Source of the DNA: Planctomycetota bacterium
GTDB lineage: Bacteria; Planctomycetota; UBA1135; JAKEFM01
Assembly: GCA_022616055.1 (NCBI GenBank)
Contig: JAKEFM010000083.1
Location: 1 to 34,581 of the forward strand
Length of the DNA stretch: 34,581 nucleotides
Direction: 5' to 3'
Position 1 is the first letter of the stretch. The number at the start of each line of letters is the position of its first letter. The position numbers were made by a program, and so were the translations under genes. This document shows positions 8,020 through 15,843 of the stretch, piece after piece. A model generated the notes under the pieces. It was not told the origin of the DNA, did not search any database, and saw nothing but the letters and a program-made list of their open reading frames with translations.

Positions 8020-9393
8020 ATGATCGACCTCCTCCTTCTCGTCGCCCCCCTGTCGATGGCCCCCCCGACGCTGGGTGGACCTCCGGTGCTCGTCGAGCCC
8101 GGCCGCGCCTGGACCTACGAAGCGACGATCGCCGTCGGCGGGCCCCCTGTCCTCGTCGAGCCGGGGCGGGCCTGGACCTACGAGGCCACGGTCGCCGTGG
8201 GCGGGCCCCCCGTCCTGGTGGAGCCGGGGCGCGCGTGGACGTACGAGGCGACCGTCGCCGTCGGCGGGCCCCCCGTGCTGGTCGAGCCCGGTCGCGCCTG
8301 GACCTACGAGGCCACCGTCGCGCTCGGCGGCCCCCCGGTCCTCGTCGAGCCGGGCAGGGCCTGGAACTACGAGGCGACCGTCGCGGCCGGCGGACCTCCG
8401 GTCCTCGTCGAGCCCGGTCGCGCGTGGGCGTACGAGGCGAACGTGAAGGCCGGCGGGCCTCCGGTCCTCGTCGAGCCCGGTCGGGCCTGGAACTACGAGG
8501 CGAGCGTGGCCGTCGGCGGGCCTCCCGTCCTCGTCGAGCCCGGTCGCGCCTGGACCTACGAGGGGGACGTCGCCGCCGGCGGACCTCCGGTCCTCGTCGA
8601 GCCGGGCCGCGCGTGGACCTACGAGGCGATCGTCTCCCTCGGCGGGCCGCCGGTCCTCGTCGAGCCGGGCCGGTCCTGGAACTACGAGGCGAACGTGAAG
8701 GCCGGCGGGCCCCCCGTCCTTGTCGAGCCCGGTCGCGCCTGGGCGTACGAGGGGAAGGCGGGCGCCTGCCCCTCGGCGAAGCCGGTCCGCGTGTCCTACG
8801 TCGTCCTGCCCGCCTCCGAGGAGGGCTCGGACGTGAGCGTCCTGCGGAAGATCGAGGCCCCGAAGTCGGGCAAGGCGTGCGAGTCGGAGAAGTCCTCGTG
8901 CCACGGGGACGTCGCCCTCCTCCACCTGCGGTCCGACTACATCCAGAAGGGGGTCGAGCCGATGGCGAAGGCGAAGGCGCCGAACGCCGAGTACTTCGAC
9001 TTCGCCCCGATCCCGCCGGCCTACGCGAAGGTCCTCGTCGGCTCCAAGCGCGAGGACACCGTGAAGATCTCGGTCCCCTCCTTCACCTTCGCCCCGGGCC
9101 GCGTCTGGACGGCGACGACCTCCGAGGACGGCGGGACCCTCGAGGTCGTCTGCGCGGCGAAGTCCCTCCCCGCGACGGCCGAGAACTGCGCGGAGACGAA
9201 GCTCGAGGGCTACCGCGAGGTCTACCGGATCAACGCCCTGACCGGGGTGACGGAGACCTTCGAGCGGACCTGGCGCGTCCGCGAGGGCGCGAAGGAGCCC
9301 CGCGACGTCACCGTCTCCCTGAAGCTCGTCGACTTCAAGGACCTCACGGACGAGGAAGTCCGCGAGGCTTCCGCGGCGATCCGCCCGAACTAG
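8020..9393 (+). CDS. Protein with eleven 21-residue GGPPVLVEPGRAW repeats plus a cysteine-containing C-terminal domain
   Basis: 457 residues from the ATG at 8020, with GAGGTG upstream. A short hydrophobic start (MIDLLLLVAPLSMA) may be a weak export signal. Residues 19-249 are eleven exact-length 21-residue units of the form GGPPVLVEPGRAW[T/N/A]YEA plus four variable residues. The 208-residue remainder is beta-rich with five cysteines, suggesting oxidising surroundings, and was not assigned to a family. It contains a lone segment APGRVWTATTSEDGG that resembles the repeat core and may be its ancestor. A terminator-like hairpin follows. Unit copies differ mainly at synonymous bases. Function unknown; a surface-exposed repeat protein is a guess. 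Confidence 0.88.
   Translation: MIDLLLLVAPLSMAPPTLGGPPVLVEPGRAWTYEATIAVGGPPVLVEPGRAWTYEATVAVGGPPVLVEPGRAWTYEATVAVGGPPVLVEPGRAWTYEATVALGGPPVLVEPGRAWNYEATVAAGGPPVLVEPGRAWAYEANVKAGGPPVLVEPGRAWNYEASVAVGGPPVLVEPGRAWTYEGDVAAGGPPVLVEPGRAWTYEAIVSLGGPPVLVEPGRSWNYEANVKAGGPPVLVEPGRAWAYEGKAGACPSAKPVRVSYVVLPASEEGSDVSVLRKIEAPKSGKACESEKSSCHGDVALLHLRSDYIQKGVEPMAKAKAPNAEYFDFAPIPPAYAKVLVGSKREDTVKISVPSFTFAPGRVWTATTSEDGGTLEVVCAAKSLPATAENCAETKLEGYREVYRINALTGVTETFERTWRVREGAKEPRDVTVSLKLVDFKDLTDEEVREASAAIRPN
8074..8766 (+). repeat. 11 x 63-bp tandem repeat, in frame
   Basis: Eleven units of exactly 63 bp encode the 21-residue repeat without any indel. The phrase GGPPVLVEPGR is invariant in all eleven, and only the residues after it (AW/SW, T/N/A before YE, and the last four to six) vary. 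At the DNA level units use different synonymous codons at most Gly, Pro, Val, Leu and Arg positions, so adjacent copies are not recent identical duplications. Confidence 0.95.
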
Positions 9394-9417
9394 CGGGCCG
9401 CCCGCGACCGACCTCAG

Positions 9418-9455
9418 AGGGGGCGCCCCCCTTCGCGCGAACGGGGGCGCCCCTT
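9418..9455 (+). terminator. Terminator hairpin after the repeat gene
   Basis: The arms 9418-9430 and 9443-9455 form a stem of about 13 bp (core GGGGCGCCCCC) around a 12-nt loop, followed by TTCCGTT. It lies 24 nt after the stop at 9393 and separates the repeat gene from the metabolic run that begins with pssA. Confidence 0.65.
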
Positions 9456-9491
9456 TCCGTTCGAGACCCCCCGGAGGCCCCGCTCCCCTGC

Positions 9492-9521
9492 TTGGAAGGG
9501 AGGAAGGGCGGCGGATAGGAT
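9492..9521 (+). promoter_or_regulatory. Candidate sigma-70-type promoter for pssA
   Basis: TTGGAA (9492-9497) and TAGGAT (9516-9521), spaced by 18 nt, resemble -35 and -10 boxes. A short leader with AGAGG precedes the ATG at 9540. Prediction by eye only; promoter rules for the host are not known. Confidence 0.35.
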
Positions 9522-9539
9522 GCGCGCCACTAGAGGCGG

Positions 9540-10388
9540 ATGAAGAGTCGAGGAATCCTCCCTGGCCTCCTGACGCTGGGAAACGCCTTCTGCGGCTTTC
9601 TCGCGATCGCGAAGACGGCGGACGCCCTCCTCTACGCGTACGGGCCCATCCCGAACCCGGGGGGAGAGGCGCTGGCCGACAAGCTGGTCGCGGCCTCCTG
9701 GCTCATCCTCCTCGCGATGCTGTTCGACGCCCTCGACGGGAAGGTCGCCCGTCTGATGGGGTCGACCTCGGAGCTCGGGGGGCAGCTCGACTCCCTCGCC
9801 GACGCGATCTCCTTCGGCGTCGCCCCCGCCCTCCTCGTCAAGGTCCTCGTCGAGCACGAGGTCCGGACGGCGGGGCTCCAGCCGCACCCGCGCCTCTACT
9901 TCATCGTCGCGGGGTTCTACGCGCTGTGCGCGCTCATGCGCCTGGCGCGCTTCAACTCCGAGAACGACCCCTCCCCCGAGGCCCACGAGCGCTTCACCGG
10001 GCTCCCCTCTCCCGCCGCCGCGGGGGTCGTCGTCTCCCTCGTCCTCCTCTACTTCTTCGACGGCACCAAGCGCGTCCCCTGGGTCGACTTCGAGGCGGTC
10101 CACGTCGTCCTCCGCCGGGCCTTCCCCTTCACCCTTCCGGTCCTCGGCATCCTGATGATCAGCCGGGTCCGCTACACGCACTTCCTCTCCTGGGTCCTCC
10201 GGGAGCGGAAGGTCTTCCCCTTCCTCGCCCAGGCCCTCGTGACCCTCCTCCTCCTCCTCTACGAGCCCCAGATCGTCCTCGCGATCGGCTTCCTCGCCTA
10301 CGCGTCGAGCGGCCCCATCGGGGAGGTCGTCGTGCGCGTCCTTCCCTCCGGCCTCCGGGGCTCCGCGTCGCGGACTCCGCGCAGCTAG
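9540..10388 (+). CDS. pssA: CDP-diacylglycerol--serine O-phosphatidyltransferase
   Basis: Makes phosphatidylserine from CDP-diacylglycerol and serine, the first step to phosphatidylethanolamine, in the inner membrane. The 282-residue protein carries the complete CDP-alcohol phosphotransferase signature D66-G-x2-A70-R71-x8-G80-x3-D84-x3-D88. Its N-terminus MKSRGILPGLLTLGNAFCG is typical of PssA (the phrase LTLGN is family-like). Several hydrophobic helices follow (for example near 50-65, 120-140, 160-180 and 220-260). AGAGG lies just before the ATG. It heads a co-directional run with folK, panC and ispE. Assignment to serine rather than glycerol phosphate as acceptor rests on the N-terminal pattern. 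Confidence 0.93.
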   Translation: MKSRGILPGLLTLGNAFCGFLAIAKTADALLYAYGPIPNPGGEALADKLVAASWLILLAMLFDALDGKVARLMGSTSELGGQLDSLADAISFGVAPALLVKVLVEHEVRTAGLQPHPRLYFIVAGFYALCALMRLARFNSENDPSPEAHERFTGLPSPAAAGVVVSLVLLYFFDGTKRVPWVDFEAVHVVLRRAFPFTLPVLGILMISRVRYTHFLSWVLRERKVFPFLAQALVTLLLLLYEPQIVLAIGFLAYASSGPIGEVVVRVLPSGLRGSASRTPRS

Positions 10389-10397
10389 GCCCCCCGC

Positions 10398-10907
10398 ATG
10401 CGTGCTCCCCGCGCCGACACCCCGCTTGCCCGCCGCCCCGCCGCGCTCGGGCTCGGCTCGAACGAGGGGGACCGAGAGGCCCACCTCCGCGCGGGGCTTG
10501 CCCTCCTCGAGGCGAGCGGGCGGGTCCGGGTGCTGCGGGTGAGCCCCTTCCTCGTGACGGACCCGCTGGGGGGACCCCCCCAGGGCCCGTTCCTGAACGG
10601 GGCGGCCTGGGTGGAGACCGATCTCGACCCCCGCGGGCTCCTCGACCTCTGCAAGTCGGTCGAGCGCGCCGAGGGGAGGGCGCCCGGTCCCCGCTGGGGT
10701 CCGCGCCCCCTCGACCTCGACATCCTCCTCTTCGGGGACCTCCAGGTGCGGGAGGCGGACCTCGAGATCCCTCATCCGAGGCTCCTCGAGCGCCCCTTCG
10801 CGCTCGAGCCGCTGGCGGCGATCGCCCCCGACGCGCTCCACCCCCTCCTCGGCCGGACGATCGGCGAGATCTGGCGAGAGCGTGCGGGCCTCTCCCTCGC
10901 CCGATGA
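10398..10907 (+). CDS. folK: 2-amino-4-hydroxy-6-hydroxymethyldihydropteridine pyrophosphokinase
   Basis: Transfers pyrophosphate from ATP to 6-hydroxymethyl-dihydropterin in folate synthesis (cytosol). The 169-residue length is normal. Family motifs are all present: LGLGSNEGDREAHL near the N-terminus, the substrate- and metal-binding region PRWGPRPLDLDILLFGD, and IPHPRLLERPFALEPL. It begins 9 nt after pssA; no strong ribosome site is visible, so coupling to pssA is likely. The first 15 or so residues are Arg/Pro-rich and may be an over-extension, but no better start exists before GLGSN. Its stop overlaps the panC start as ATGA. Confidence 0.95.
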   Translation: MRAPRADTPLARRPAALGLGSNEGDREAHLRAGLALLEASGRVRVLRVSPFLVTDPLGGPPQGPFLNGAAWVETDLDPRGLLDLCKSVERAEGRAPGPRWGPRPLDLDILLFGDLQVREADLEIPHPRLLERPFALEPLAAIAPDALHPLLGRTIGEIWRERAGLSLAR

Positions 10908-11758
10908 TCCGGATCGAGGAGGGTCGCTCGATGCGGCATTGGTCGCAGGCGCGGCGGCGGGAAGGGGCGAGCCTCGGCTTCGTCCCGACGATGGGCGCGC
11001 TCCACGAGGGGCACCTCTCCCTCGTCCGGCGCTCCCGGGGGGAGTGCGGGGCGACGGTCGTCTCGATCTACGTCAACCCGCTCCAGTTCGGGCCCGGGGA
11101 GGACCTGGAGCGCTACCCGCGCCCCCTCGAGCGCGACGCCGCGCTCCTCGACCGGGAGGAGGTGGACGCGCTCTTCCTCCCCCGGCGCGAGGAGATGCTC
11201 CCCCCGGGCTTCACGACGAAGGTCGTCCCCGGTCCCCTCGGGGACCGGTACGAGGGGAGGAGCCGGCCCGGCCACTTCGCCGGGGTCCTGACCATCGTCG
11301 CGAAGCTCTTCGCGATCGTCGGCCCGGACCGCGCCTACTTCGGGCGCAAGGACGCCCAGCAGCTCGCCCTCGTCGCGCGGATGGCGCGCGACCTCGACCT
11401 CCCGGTCGAGATCGTCCCCTGCCCGACGGTTCGCGAGCCCGACGGGCTCGCCTTCTCCTCCCGGAACGCCTACCTCTCTCCGGGGCAGCGGACGAGCGCC
11501 CTCTGCCTCCACCGCGCGCTCGAACGCGCCCGCGCGGCCTGGGCGGGGGGGGAGCGGAGAGGTGCCGCCCTCCGCGAGGTCCTCCGCCAGGGGATCAGGG
11601 CGGGCCCCGAAGTGGCCCTGGACTACGCGGCCGTGGTCGACCCCGACACCTTCGAGGAGGGGGAGGGGACGCTCGCGACCGCGCTCGCCCTTCTCGCCGT
11701 CCGGGTCGGATCGACCCGGCTCATCGACAACTCCCGCCTGGATTCCCCCGCGCAATGA
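10904..11758 (+). CDS. panC: Pantothenate synthetase (pantoate--beta-alanine ligase)
   Basis: Condenses pantoate with beta-alanine using ATP, giving pantothenate for coenzyme A (cytosol). The 284-residue protein has the nucleotidyl-transferase motif PTMGALHEGHLSL (H34 and H37), HFAGVLTIVAKLF, FGRKDAQQ, the pantoate/ATP segment GLAFSSRNAYL and the C-terminal STRLIDN. The ATG at 10904 overlaps the folK stop (ATGA), and its own stop overlaps the ispE start in the same way, so the three are almost certainly translationally coupled. No panB, panD or panE is seen in the window, although the DUF2520 gene downstream belongs to a family often found near pantothenate genes. Confidence 0.96.
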   Translation: MIRIEEGRSMRHWSQARRREGASLGFVPTMGALHEGHLSLVRRSRGECGATVVSIYVNPLQFGPGEDLERYPRPLERDAALLDREEVDALFLPRREEMLPPGFTTKVVPGPLGDRYEGRSRPGHFAGVLTIVAKLFAIVGPDRAYFGRKDAQQLALVARMARDLDLPVEIVPCPTVREPDGLAFSSRNAYLSPGQRTSALCLHRALERARAAWAGGERRGAALREVLRQGIRAGPEVALDYAAVVDPDTFEEGEGTLATALALLAVRVGSTRLIDNSRLDSPAQ

Positions 11759-12672
11759 TCGTCGTCGAAGAGACCGCCGACCGGATCGTCGTCAAGAGCC
11801 CCGCCAAGGTGAACCTCTTCTTCGAGGTCCTGGGGCAGCGGCCCGACGGCTTCCACGAGATCGTGACGGTGATCCAGGAGGTCTCCCTCTTCGACACGCT
11901 CACGTTCGAGCTGCGCGTCGACCCCGGGATCCGGCTCGTCTGCAACGACCCCCTCCTGAACTCCGGGAAGGAGAACCTCGTCCACCGGGCCGCGCGGGTC
12001 TTCCTCGAGCGGCTCGGGGGGATCCGCGGAGTGACGATCCATCTCGACAAGGGGATCCCCGCCGGGGCGGGTCTCGGCGGCGGCTCGGGGGACGCCGCCA
12101 CCGCCATGGTCGTCCTCGACCGGCTCCTCCAGGCGGGGCTCGGCGCGGAGGAGCTGCGCCGGGCGAGCGCGGCGGTCGGCTCGGACTGCCCCTTCTTCGT
12201 CTCGGGGGGGACGGCCCTCTGTCGCGGCCGGGGGGAGATCGTCGAGCCGCTCGCCTTCTTCCCGCGCTACCACTTCCTCCTCGTGCGCCCCCGCTTCGAG
12301 GTCTCGACGGGGGCGGTCTACCGCCACATGGCCCTTCGCCTGCGCAACCGGGACAAGCCGGTCCCGGTCCCCCTCGACGAGCTGCGGTCGGGGGACATCG
12401 AGCGCACGCGCGGGGCGCTCTTCAACCGCCTCGAGGAGGCGGCGATCGAGCTCGTCCCCGAGCTGTCCGAGGTGAGGGAGTCGCTCGACCGCTGCGGCCT
12501 CCAGCACTTCCGCCTCACCGGGAGCGGCTCGGCCTTCTTCGGGATCTTCAACACCGTGACCGAGGCGCAGGCGACCGCGGGGACGATCCGGCAGCACTTC
12601 CCCGACCTGCCGGCGGACCTGATCCCCGTCGAGGGGGGTGGGGCCGTACCGGCCGGTGCGAAGAAGGCCTGA
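11755..12672 (+). CDS. ispE: 4-diphosphocytidyl-2-C-methyl-D-erythritol kinase
   Basis: ATP-dependent kinase of the methylerythritol phosphate route to isoprenoids. The 305-residue GHMP-kinase fold shows the N-terminal SPAKVNLFFEV with the conserved Lys (K18), the glycine-rich ATP loop PAGAGLGGGSGDAA (about 102-115), the conserved acidic residue in VGSDCPFFVSG and the C-terminal LTGSGSAFFG. The start overlaps the panC stop as ATGA. The 3' end overlaps the GTG start region of the following Rossmann gene. The last residues (VEGGGAVPAGAKKA) extend slightly past the usual end. Confidence 0.95.
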   Translation: MIVVEETADRIVVKSPAKVNLFFEVLGQRPDGFHEIVTVIQEVSLFDTLTFELRVDPGIRLVCNDPLLNSGKENLVHRAARVFLERLGGIRGVTIHLDKGIPAGAGLGGGSGDAATAMVVLDRLLQAGLGAEELRRASAAVGSDCPFFVSGGTALCRGRGEIVEPLAFFPRYHFLLVRPRFEVSTGAVYRHMALRLRNRDKPVPVPLDELRSGDIERTRGALFNRLEEAAIELVPELSEVRESLDRCGLQHFRLTGSGSAFFGIFNTVTEAQATAGTIRQHFPDLPADLIPVEGGGAVPAGAKKA

Positions 12673-13673
12673 CCGCCGGGTCGCCTTCGTCGGGGCCGGC
12701 GCGGTCGCCTCCGCCGTCGGGAGGGCCCTCGCCCTCGCGGGCCACGAGGTCGCCTTCGCCAGCCGGACCTATGCCTCCGCGCGAGCCGGCCCGGGCCCTG
12801 GAAGGTGCGGGGGTGGTCTTCCTGACGGTCCCCGACGCCGCCGTCGCCGGGGTGTGTCTGCATCTCTCTCGCGCCCGGGCCTTTCCCCGGGGATCGGTCG
12901 TCGTCCACACGAGCGGCTTCCTCCCTTCCTCCGTCCTCGCCCCGGCCCGGGACTGCGGCGCCCTCGTCGCCTCCGCGCACCCGCTCCGGAGCTTCGCCGG
13001 TCCCTCCCGCGCGCCCCTGCGCGGCGTCCGCTTCGAGATCGAGGGGGACCGCCCCGCCCTCCCGCGCGTCCGCGCCCTCGTCCGGGACCTCGGGGGCCGA
13101 CCCGTCGAGATCCGCGCCGACCGCAAAGCCCTCTACCACGCCGCCGCCGCCGTCACGTCGAACTACACCGTCGCGATCGTCGACCTCGCCCGACAGGTCC
13201 TCGGCCGGGCCGTCCCGTCGCGAGCCCTCGAGGAGACCTTCGAGGGGCTCCTCGACCTCCTCTCGGGGACGGTCGAGAACCTCCGGCGGATCGGGACGCC
13301 GAGGGCCCTCACGGGCCCCATCTCCCGCGGGGACGTCCCCGTCGTGCGGGGCCACCTCGCCGCGCTGCGGCGCCACCTCCCCGAGGCCGTTCCCCTCTAC
13401 TGCTCGCTCGGCCTCTGGACCGTCGGGGTCGGCTCCCGCAAGGGGACGCTCGGGCCCCGGTCGGCCGCCGCCATCCGCGGGCTGCTCCTCCCGTTCCTGC
13501 GAAAGGCCCCGAGGCGGCGCTTCAGGTCGGCGGCCCGGCTCGGCTCCATCGGGTCGGGCGGGGGGACGAGGTCGGGCCTCCACTTCAGGTCCTCGAACGT
13601 GATCCTCCGCCGCGCGAGGCCGAGCGCCATCGCAAGGGTGAGCTTGGACCCCTTGACCAGAGGCCTCATGTAG
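12638..13673 (+). pseudogene. Rossmann-like / DUF2520 protein gene, frameshifted with an apparent internal deletion
   Basis: The N-terminal NAD(P)-binding part starts at GTG 12638 (or GTG 12656) and reads RRVAFVGAGAVASAVGRALA then GHEVAFASRTYAS in one frame up to about 12778. From about 12780 the sequence continues in another frame as REPARALEGAGVVFLTVPDA, HTSGFLPSSVLAP, SAHPLRSFAGP and LTGPISRGDVPVVRGH, which is the DUF2520 C-terminal domain. Only about ten residues separate the second and fourth beta strands, where relatives have some 25-30, so about 50 nt plus a frame are missing. Either a real decay or an assembly error. The recognisable domain ends near 13510, but the frame stays open to 13673, antisense to the next gene. 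The family is NADP-dependent with poorly defined function. Confidence 0.8.
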
Positions 13674-13744
13674 AGGAGGTAGTGGAAGGCGATCGCCTCT
13701 CGAGGCGTGAGGCTCACGAGGTTGGGATCGATCGGATGAGGCAT
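13397..13744 (-). CDS. Small hypothetical protein, antisense-overlapping the DUF2520 gene
   Basis: 115 residues from the ATG at 13744, with GGAG six nt upstream. The first 80 residues look like a genuine globular protein (MPHPIDPNLVSLTPREAIAF, HYLLYMRPLVKGSKL, TFEDLKWRPDLVPPPDP, DLKRRLGAF); the last 35 are Ser/Pro/Arg-rich and lie opposite the C-terminal domain codons of the DUF2520 gene. I do not recognise the family. The overlap with the plus-strand frame is 277 nt, although true two-strand coding is probable only for about 13397-13510. It is divergent from the aroDE fusion, with 98 nt between them. Confidence 0.65.
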   Translation of the reverse strand: MPHPIDPNLVSLTPREAIAFHYLLYMRPLVKGSKLTLAMALGLARRRITFEDLKWRPDLVPPPDPMEPSRAADLKRRLGAFRRNGRSSPRMAAADRGPSVPLREPTPTVQRPSEQ

Positions 13745-13756
13745 GGCGAACTCCAG

Positions 13757-13834
13757 TCGGGGACAACCTTCGTCCCCGAAGGAACGACGCGGGCGGTTGC
13801 GCGCGCGCGAAAAATCCCCCGCCTGGCAGGGGGA
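13757..13834. promoter_or_regulatory. Two hairpins in the divergent region before aroDE, one covering its ribosome site
   Basis: TCGGGGAC (13757-13764) pairs with GTCCCCGA (13772-13779) around a 7-nt loop. A second hairpin, TCCCCC (13815-13820) with GGGGGA (13829-13834), has an 8-nt loop, and its right arm forms most of the Shine-Dalgarno sequence GGGGGAGG that serves the GTG start at 13843. The first lies just upstream of the small minus-strand gene. The second could limit translation of the shikimate genes; no known riboswitch class was recognised. Confidence 0.4.
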
Positions 13835-13842
13835 GGTCCGCC

Positions 13843-15303
13843 GTGATCGTCGCCTCGGTCGCCGCCCCGGACACCCCCTCCGCCCTCGAGTCCGCGCGCG
13901 CCTCCGCGGGGCTCGCGAGCCTCGTCGAGTACAGGCTCGACCGGATCGGCTCCCCGGACCTCTCCGCTCTCGTCGCCGGCTCCCCGCTCCCCGTCATCGC
14001 GGCCTGCCCTCTCGAGTCCGAGGGGGGCGCGTTCCGCGGGAGTCGGGAGGAGCGCGCCGCGCTCCTCCGGGCCGCGGCTCGCGCCGGAGCCCGGTACGTC
14101 GACGTCGATCACCGGGCGGCTGCCGACCTCCGGGACCTCCCTCCCGAGACCCGGCGCGTCATCTCCTCCCACGACTCCGACGGCACGCCCGAGCGGATCT
14201 CGCCCCTCGTCTTCGAGTCGCTCGCGGCGGCCGGAGGCCTTCCGAAGCTCGTGACGACGGCCAGGTGCGCCGAGGACGGCCTGCGGGTCCTCCGGGCCCT
14301 GCGCGAGTGGGGGGGGAAGGGGATCGCCTTCGCGATGGGGGAGGAGGGGGCGGCGAGCCGCGTTCTCGCGCCCCTCTTCGGCTCGGTCTGGACCTACGCG
14401 GCCGCGCGGGAGGAGGCCCCGACCGCTCCCGGCCAGGCGGGCGTCGCGGCGCTTCGCGCCTCCTTCCCTCCGGGGGGCCCCTCGCCGAAAACCCTCGTCC
14501 TCGGCGTCCTCGGCCGTCCGATCGGGCACTCGCTCTCACCGGCCGTCCACCGCGCCGCGCTCCGCGCCGAGGGGTTCGACGCCGTCTATCTCCCTTTCTC
14601 CCCCTCCCGCCTGGGAGAATTCCTCTCCCTCCTCGACGACCACCGCTTCGCGGGCTTCAGCGTCACCGCCCCCTTCAAGCTCGATGCGGCCCGGCTCGCG
14701 AAGCGCCGCTCTCCGGCCGTCGAGGCCTGCGGCTCGGCGAACACGCTCGTCCGCTCGGCGGAGGGATGGGAGGCCCACGACACCGACGGCGAGGCGGCCG
14801 CCGAGGCGATCGTGGAGGAGGCGGGACGGTCCCTGTCGGGCGCCACCGTCCTCGTCCTCGGCTCCGGGGGCGCGGCGCGTGCCGTCGCCTCGGCCTGTCG
14901 CGCGCGGGGCGCCCGCGTCCTCCTCTCCGGCCGCTCCCCCGACCGCGTCGCGGCGGCCTGCGCCGCGGCCGGGGCCGGACCGGTCGTCTGGGGAGACCTC
15001 GCCTCCACTCCGCACGACGTCCTCGTCCAGGCGACCCCCGTCGGGACGCGGGACCCTTCCGCCCTCGCCGTCCCTCCGGAAGTCGTCCGCCCGGGCACCG
15101 TCGTCCTCGACGTCGTCTACGACCCTCCCGAGACGGCGCTCCTCCGGCTCGCGCGCGAGCGGGGGGCGATCGGGATCGGCGGTATCGAGATGTTCTGGCG
15201 CCAGGCGGTCGCGCAGTTCCGGCACTTCACCGGGGCCGACCCTTCCCGGGACCTCTTCCGTGCGGCCGCGCACGCGGCGCTCCGGCGCCGCGAAGGGACG
15301 TAG
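13843..15303 (+). CDS. aroDE: Bifunctional 3-dehydroquinate dehydratase (type I) / shikimate dehydrogenase
   Basis: A 486-residue fusion performing two consecutive shikimate-pathway steps: dehydroquinate to dehydroshikimate, then NADPH reduction to shikimate. The N-terminal AroD part (about 1-205) has the EYR motif (E29), the catalytic His in ISSHDS (H110) and the Schiff-base Lys in PKLVTTAR (K135). The C-terminal AroE part (from about 217) has LGRPIGHSLSPAVH (S230, S232), K279 in VTAPFKLDA, N300 in GSANTLVR, D315 in AHDTDGE and the NADP loop GSGGAARAV; all expected catalytic residues are present. GTG start at 13843 with GGGAGG seven nt before. The fusion is known from plants and some bacteria. 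The shikimate kinase gene follows 3 nt later. Confidence 0.95.
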   Translation: MIVASVAAPDTPSALESARASAGLASLVEYRLDRIGSPDLSALVAGSPLPVIAACPLESEGGAFRGSREERAALLRAAARAGARYVDVDHRAAADLRDLPPETRRVISSHDSDGTPERISPLVFESLAAAGGLPKLVTTARCAEDGLRVLRALREWGGKGIAFAMGEEGAASRVLAPLFGSVWTYAAAREEAPTAPGQAGVAALRASFPPGGPSPKTLVLGVLGRPIGHSLSPAVHRAALRAEGFDAVYLPFSPSRLGEFLSLLDDHRFAGFSVTAPFKLDAARLAKRRSPAVEACGSANTLVRSAEGWEAHDTDGEAAAEAIVEEAGRSLSGATVLVLGSGGAARAVASACRARGARVLLSGRSPDRVAAACAAAGAGPVVWGDLASTPHDVLVQATPVGTRDPSALAVPPEVVRPGTVVLDVVYDPPETALLRLARERGAIGIGGIEMFWRQAVAQFRHFTGADPSRDLFRAAAHAALRRREGT

Positions 15304-15306
15304 CCC

Positions 15307-15840
15307 ATGCGCGTCTTCCTCGTCGGAGCCCGGGCGAGCGGGAAGACCGTCGTCGGCCGCGCGCTCGCGACCCGCCTCGGCGTCTCTTTCGCCGACACGG
15401 ACGACCTGGTCGCGACGATCGCGGGCGCCGTGGCGGGGGACCTCCTCCGGACCAAGGGGGAGGCGGCGCTCCGCGCGGCCGAGACCGCGGTCCTCGCCCG
15501 CCTCTGCGAGGTCTTCCAGGGGGTCGTCGCGACGGGGGGAGGGATCGTCCTCTCCGAGAAGAACCGGGAGCGGATGCGCAGCGGCGGGTTCGTGGTCCAC
15601 CTCCGCGCGGACGCGGAGACGCTCGCCACCCGGATCCGCGCGGGAGGCGCCGAGAAGCGCCCCTCCCTCACCGGCGCCCCCGCCGACGAGGAGGTTTCCG
15701 CGATCGTCGCGGCGAGGGAGCCGCTCTACGCCGAGGTGGCGCACCTCGTCCTCGACGCGACTCGGCCGGTGGAGGAGATTGCCACCGCGATCGTCGCGGC
15801 CCTCCCCTCGTCGCCTGGACCGGCGGCGGATCCCGCCTGA
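15307..15840 (+). CDS. aroK: Shikimate kinase
   Basis: Phosphorylates shikimate at O3 with ATP (cytosol). 177 residues, the normal size. P-loop GARASGKT at residues 7-14, shikimate-binding DTDD, VVATGGGIVLSEKNRE (the GGG triplet binds shikimate) and the lid region RPSLTG are all present. It starts 3 nt after the aroDE fusion, with AAGGGA upstream, so the two are one transcriptional unit covering three consecutive pathway activities. The last ten residues (SSPGPAADPA) are a disordered tail. Confidence 0.94.
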   Translation: MRVFLVGARASGKTVVGRALATRLGVSFADTDDLVATIAGAVAGDLLRTKGEAALRAAETAVLARLCEVFQGVVATGGGIVLSEKNRERMRSGGFVVHLRADAETLATRIRAGGAEKRPSLTGAPADEEVSAIVAAREPLYAEVAHLVLDATRPVEEIATAIVAALPSSPGPAADPA

Positions 15841-15843
15841 TCT

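Noticed and set aside
8074..8766. CRISPR array as an explanation for the 63-bp periodicity
   Set aside because: There are no alternating conserved repeats and unique spacers; the whole unit is coding and in frame.
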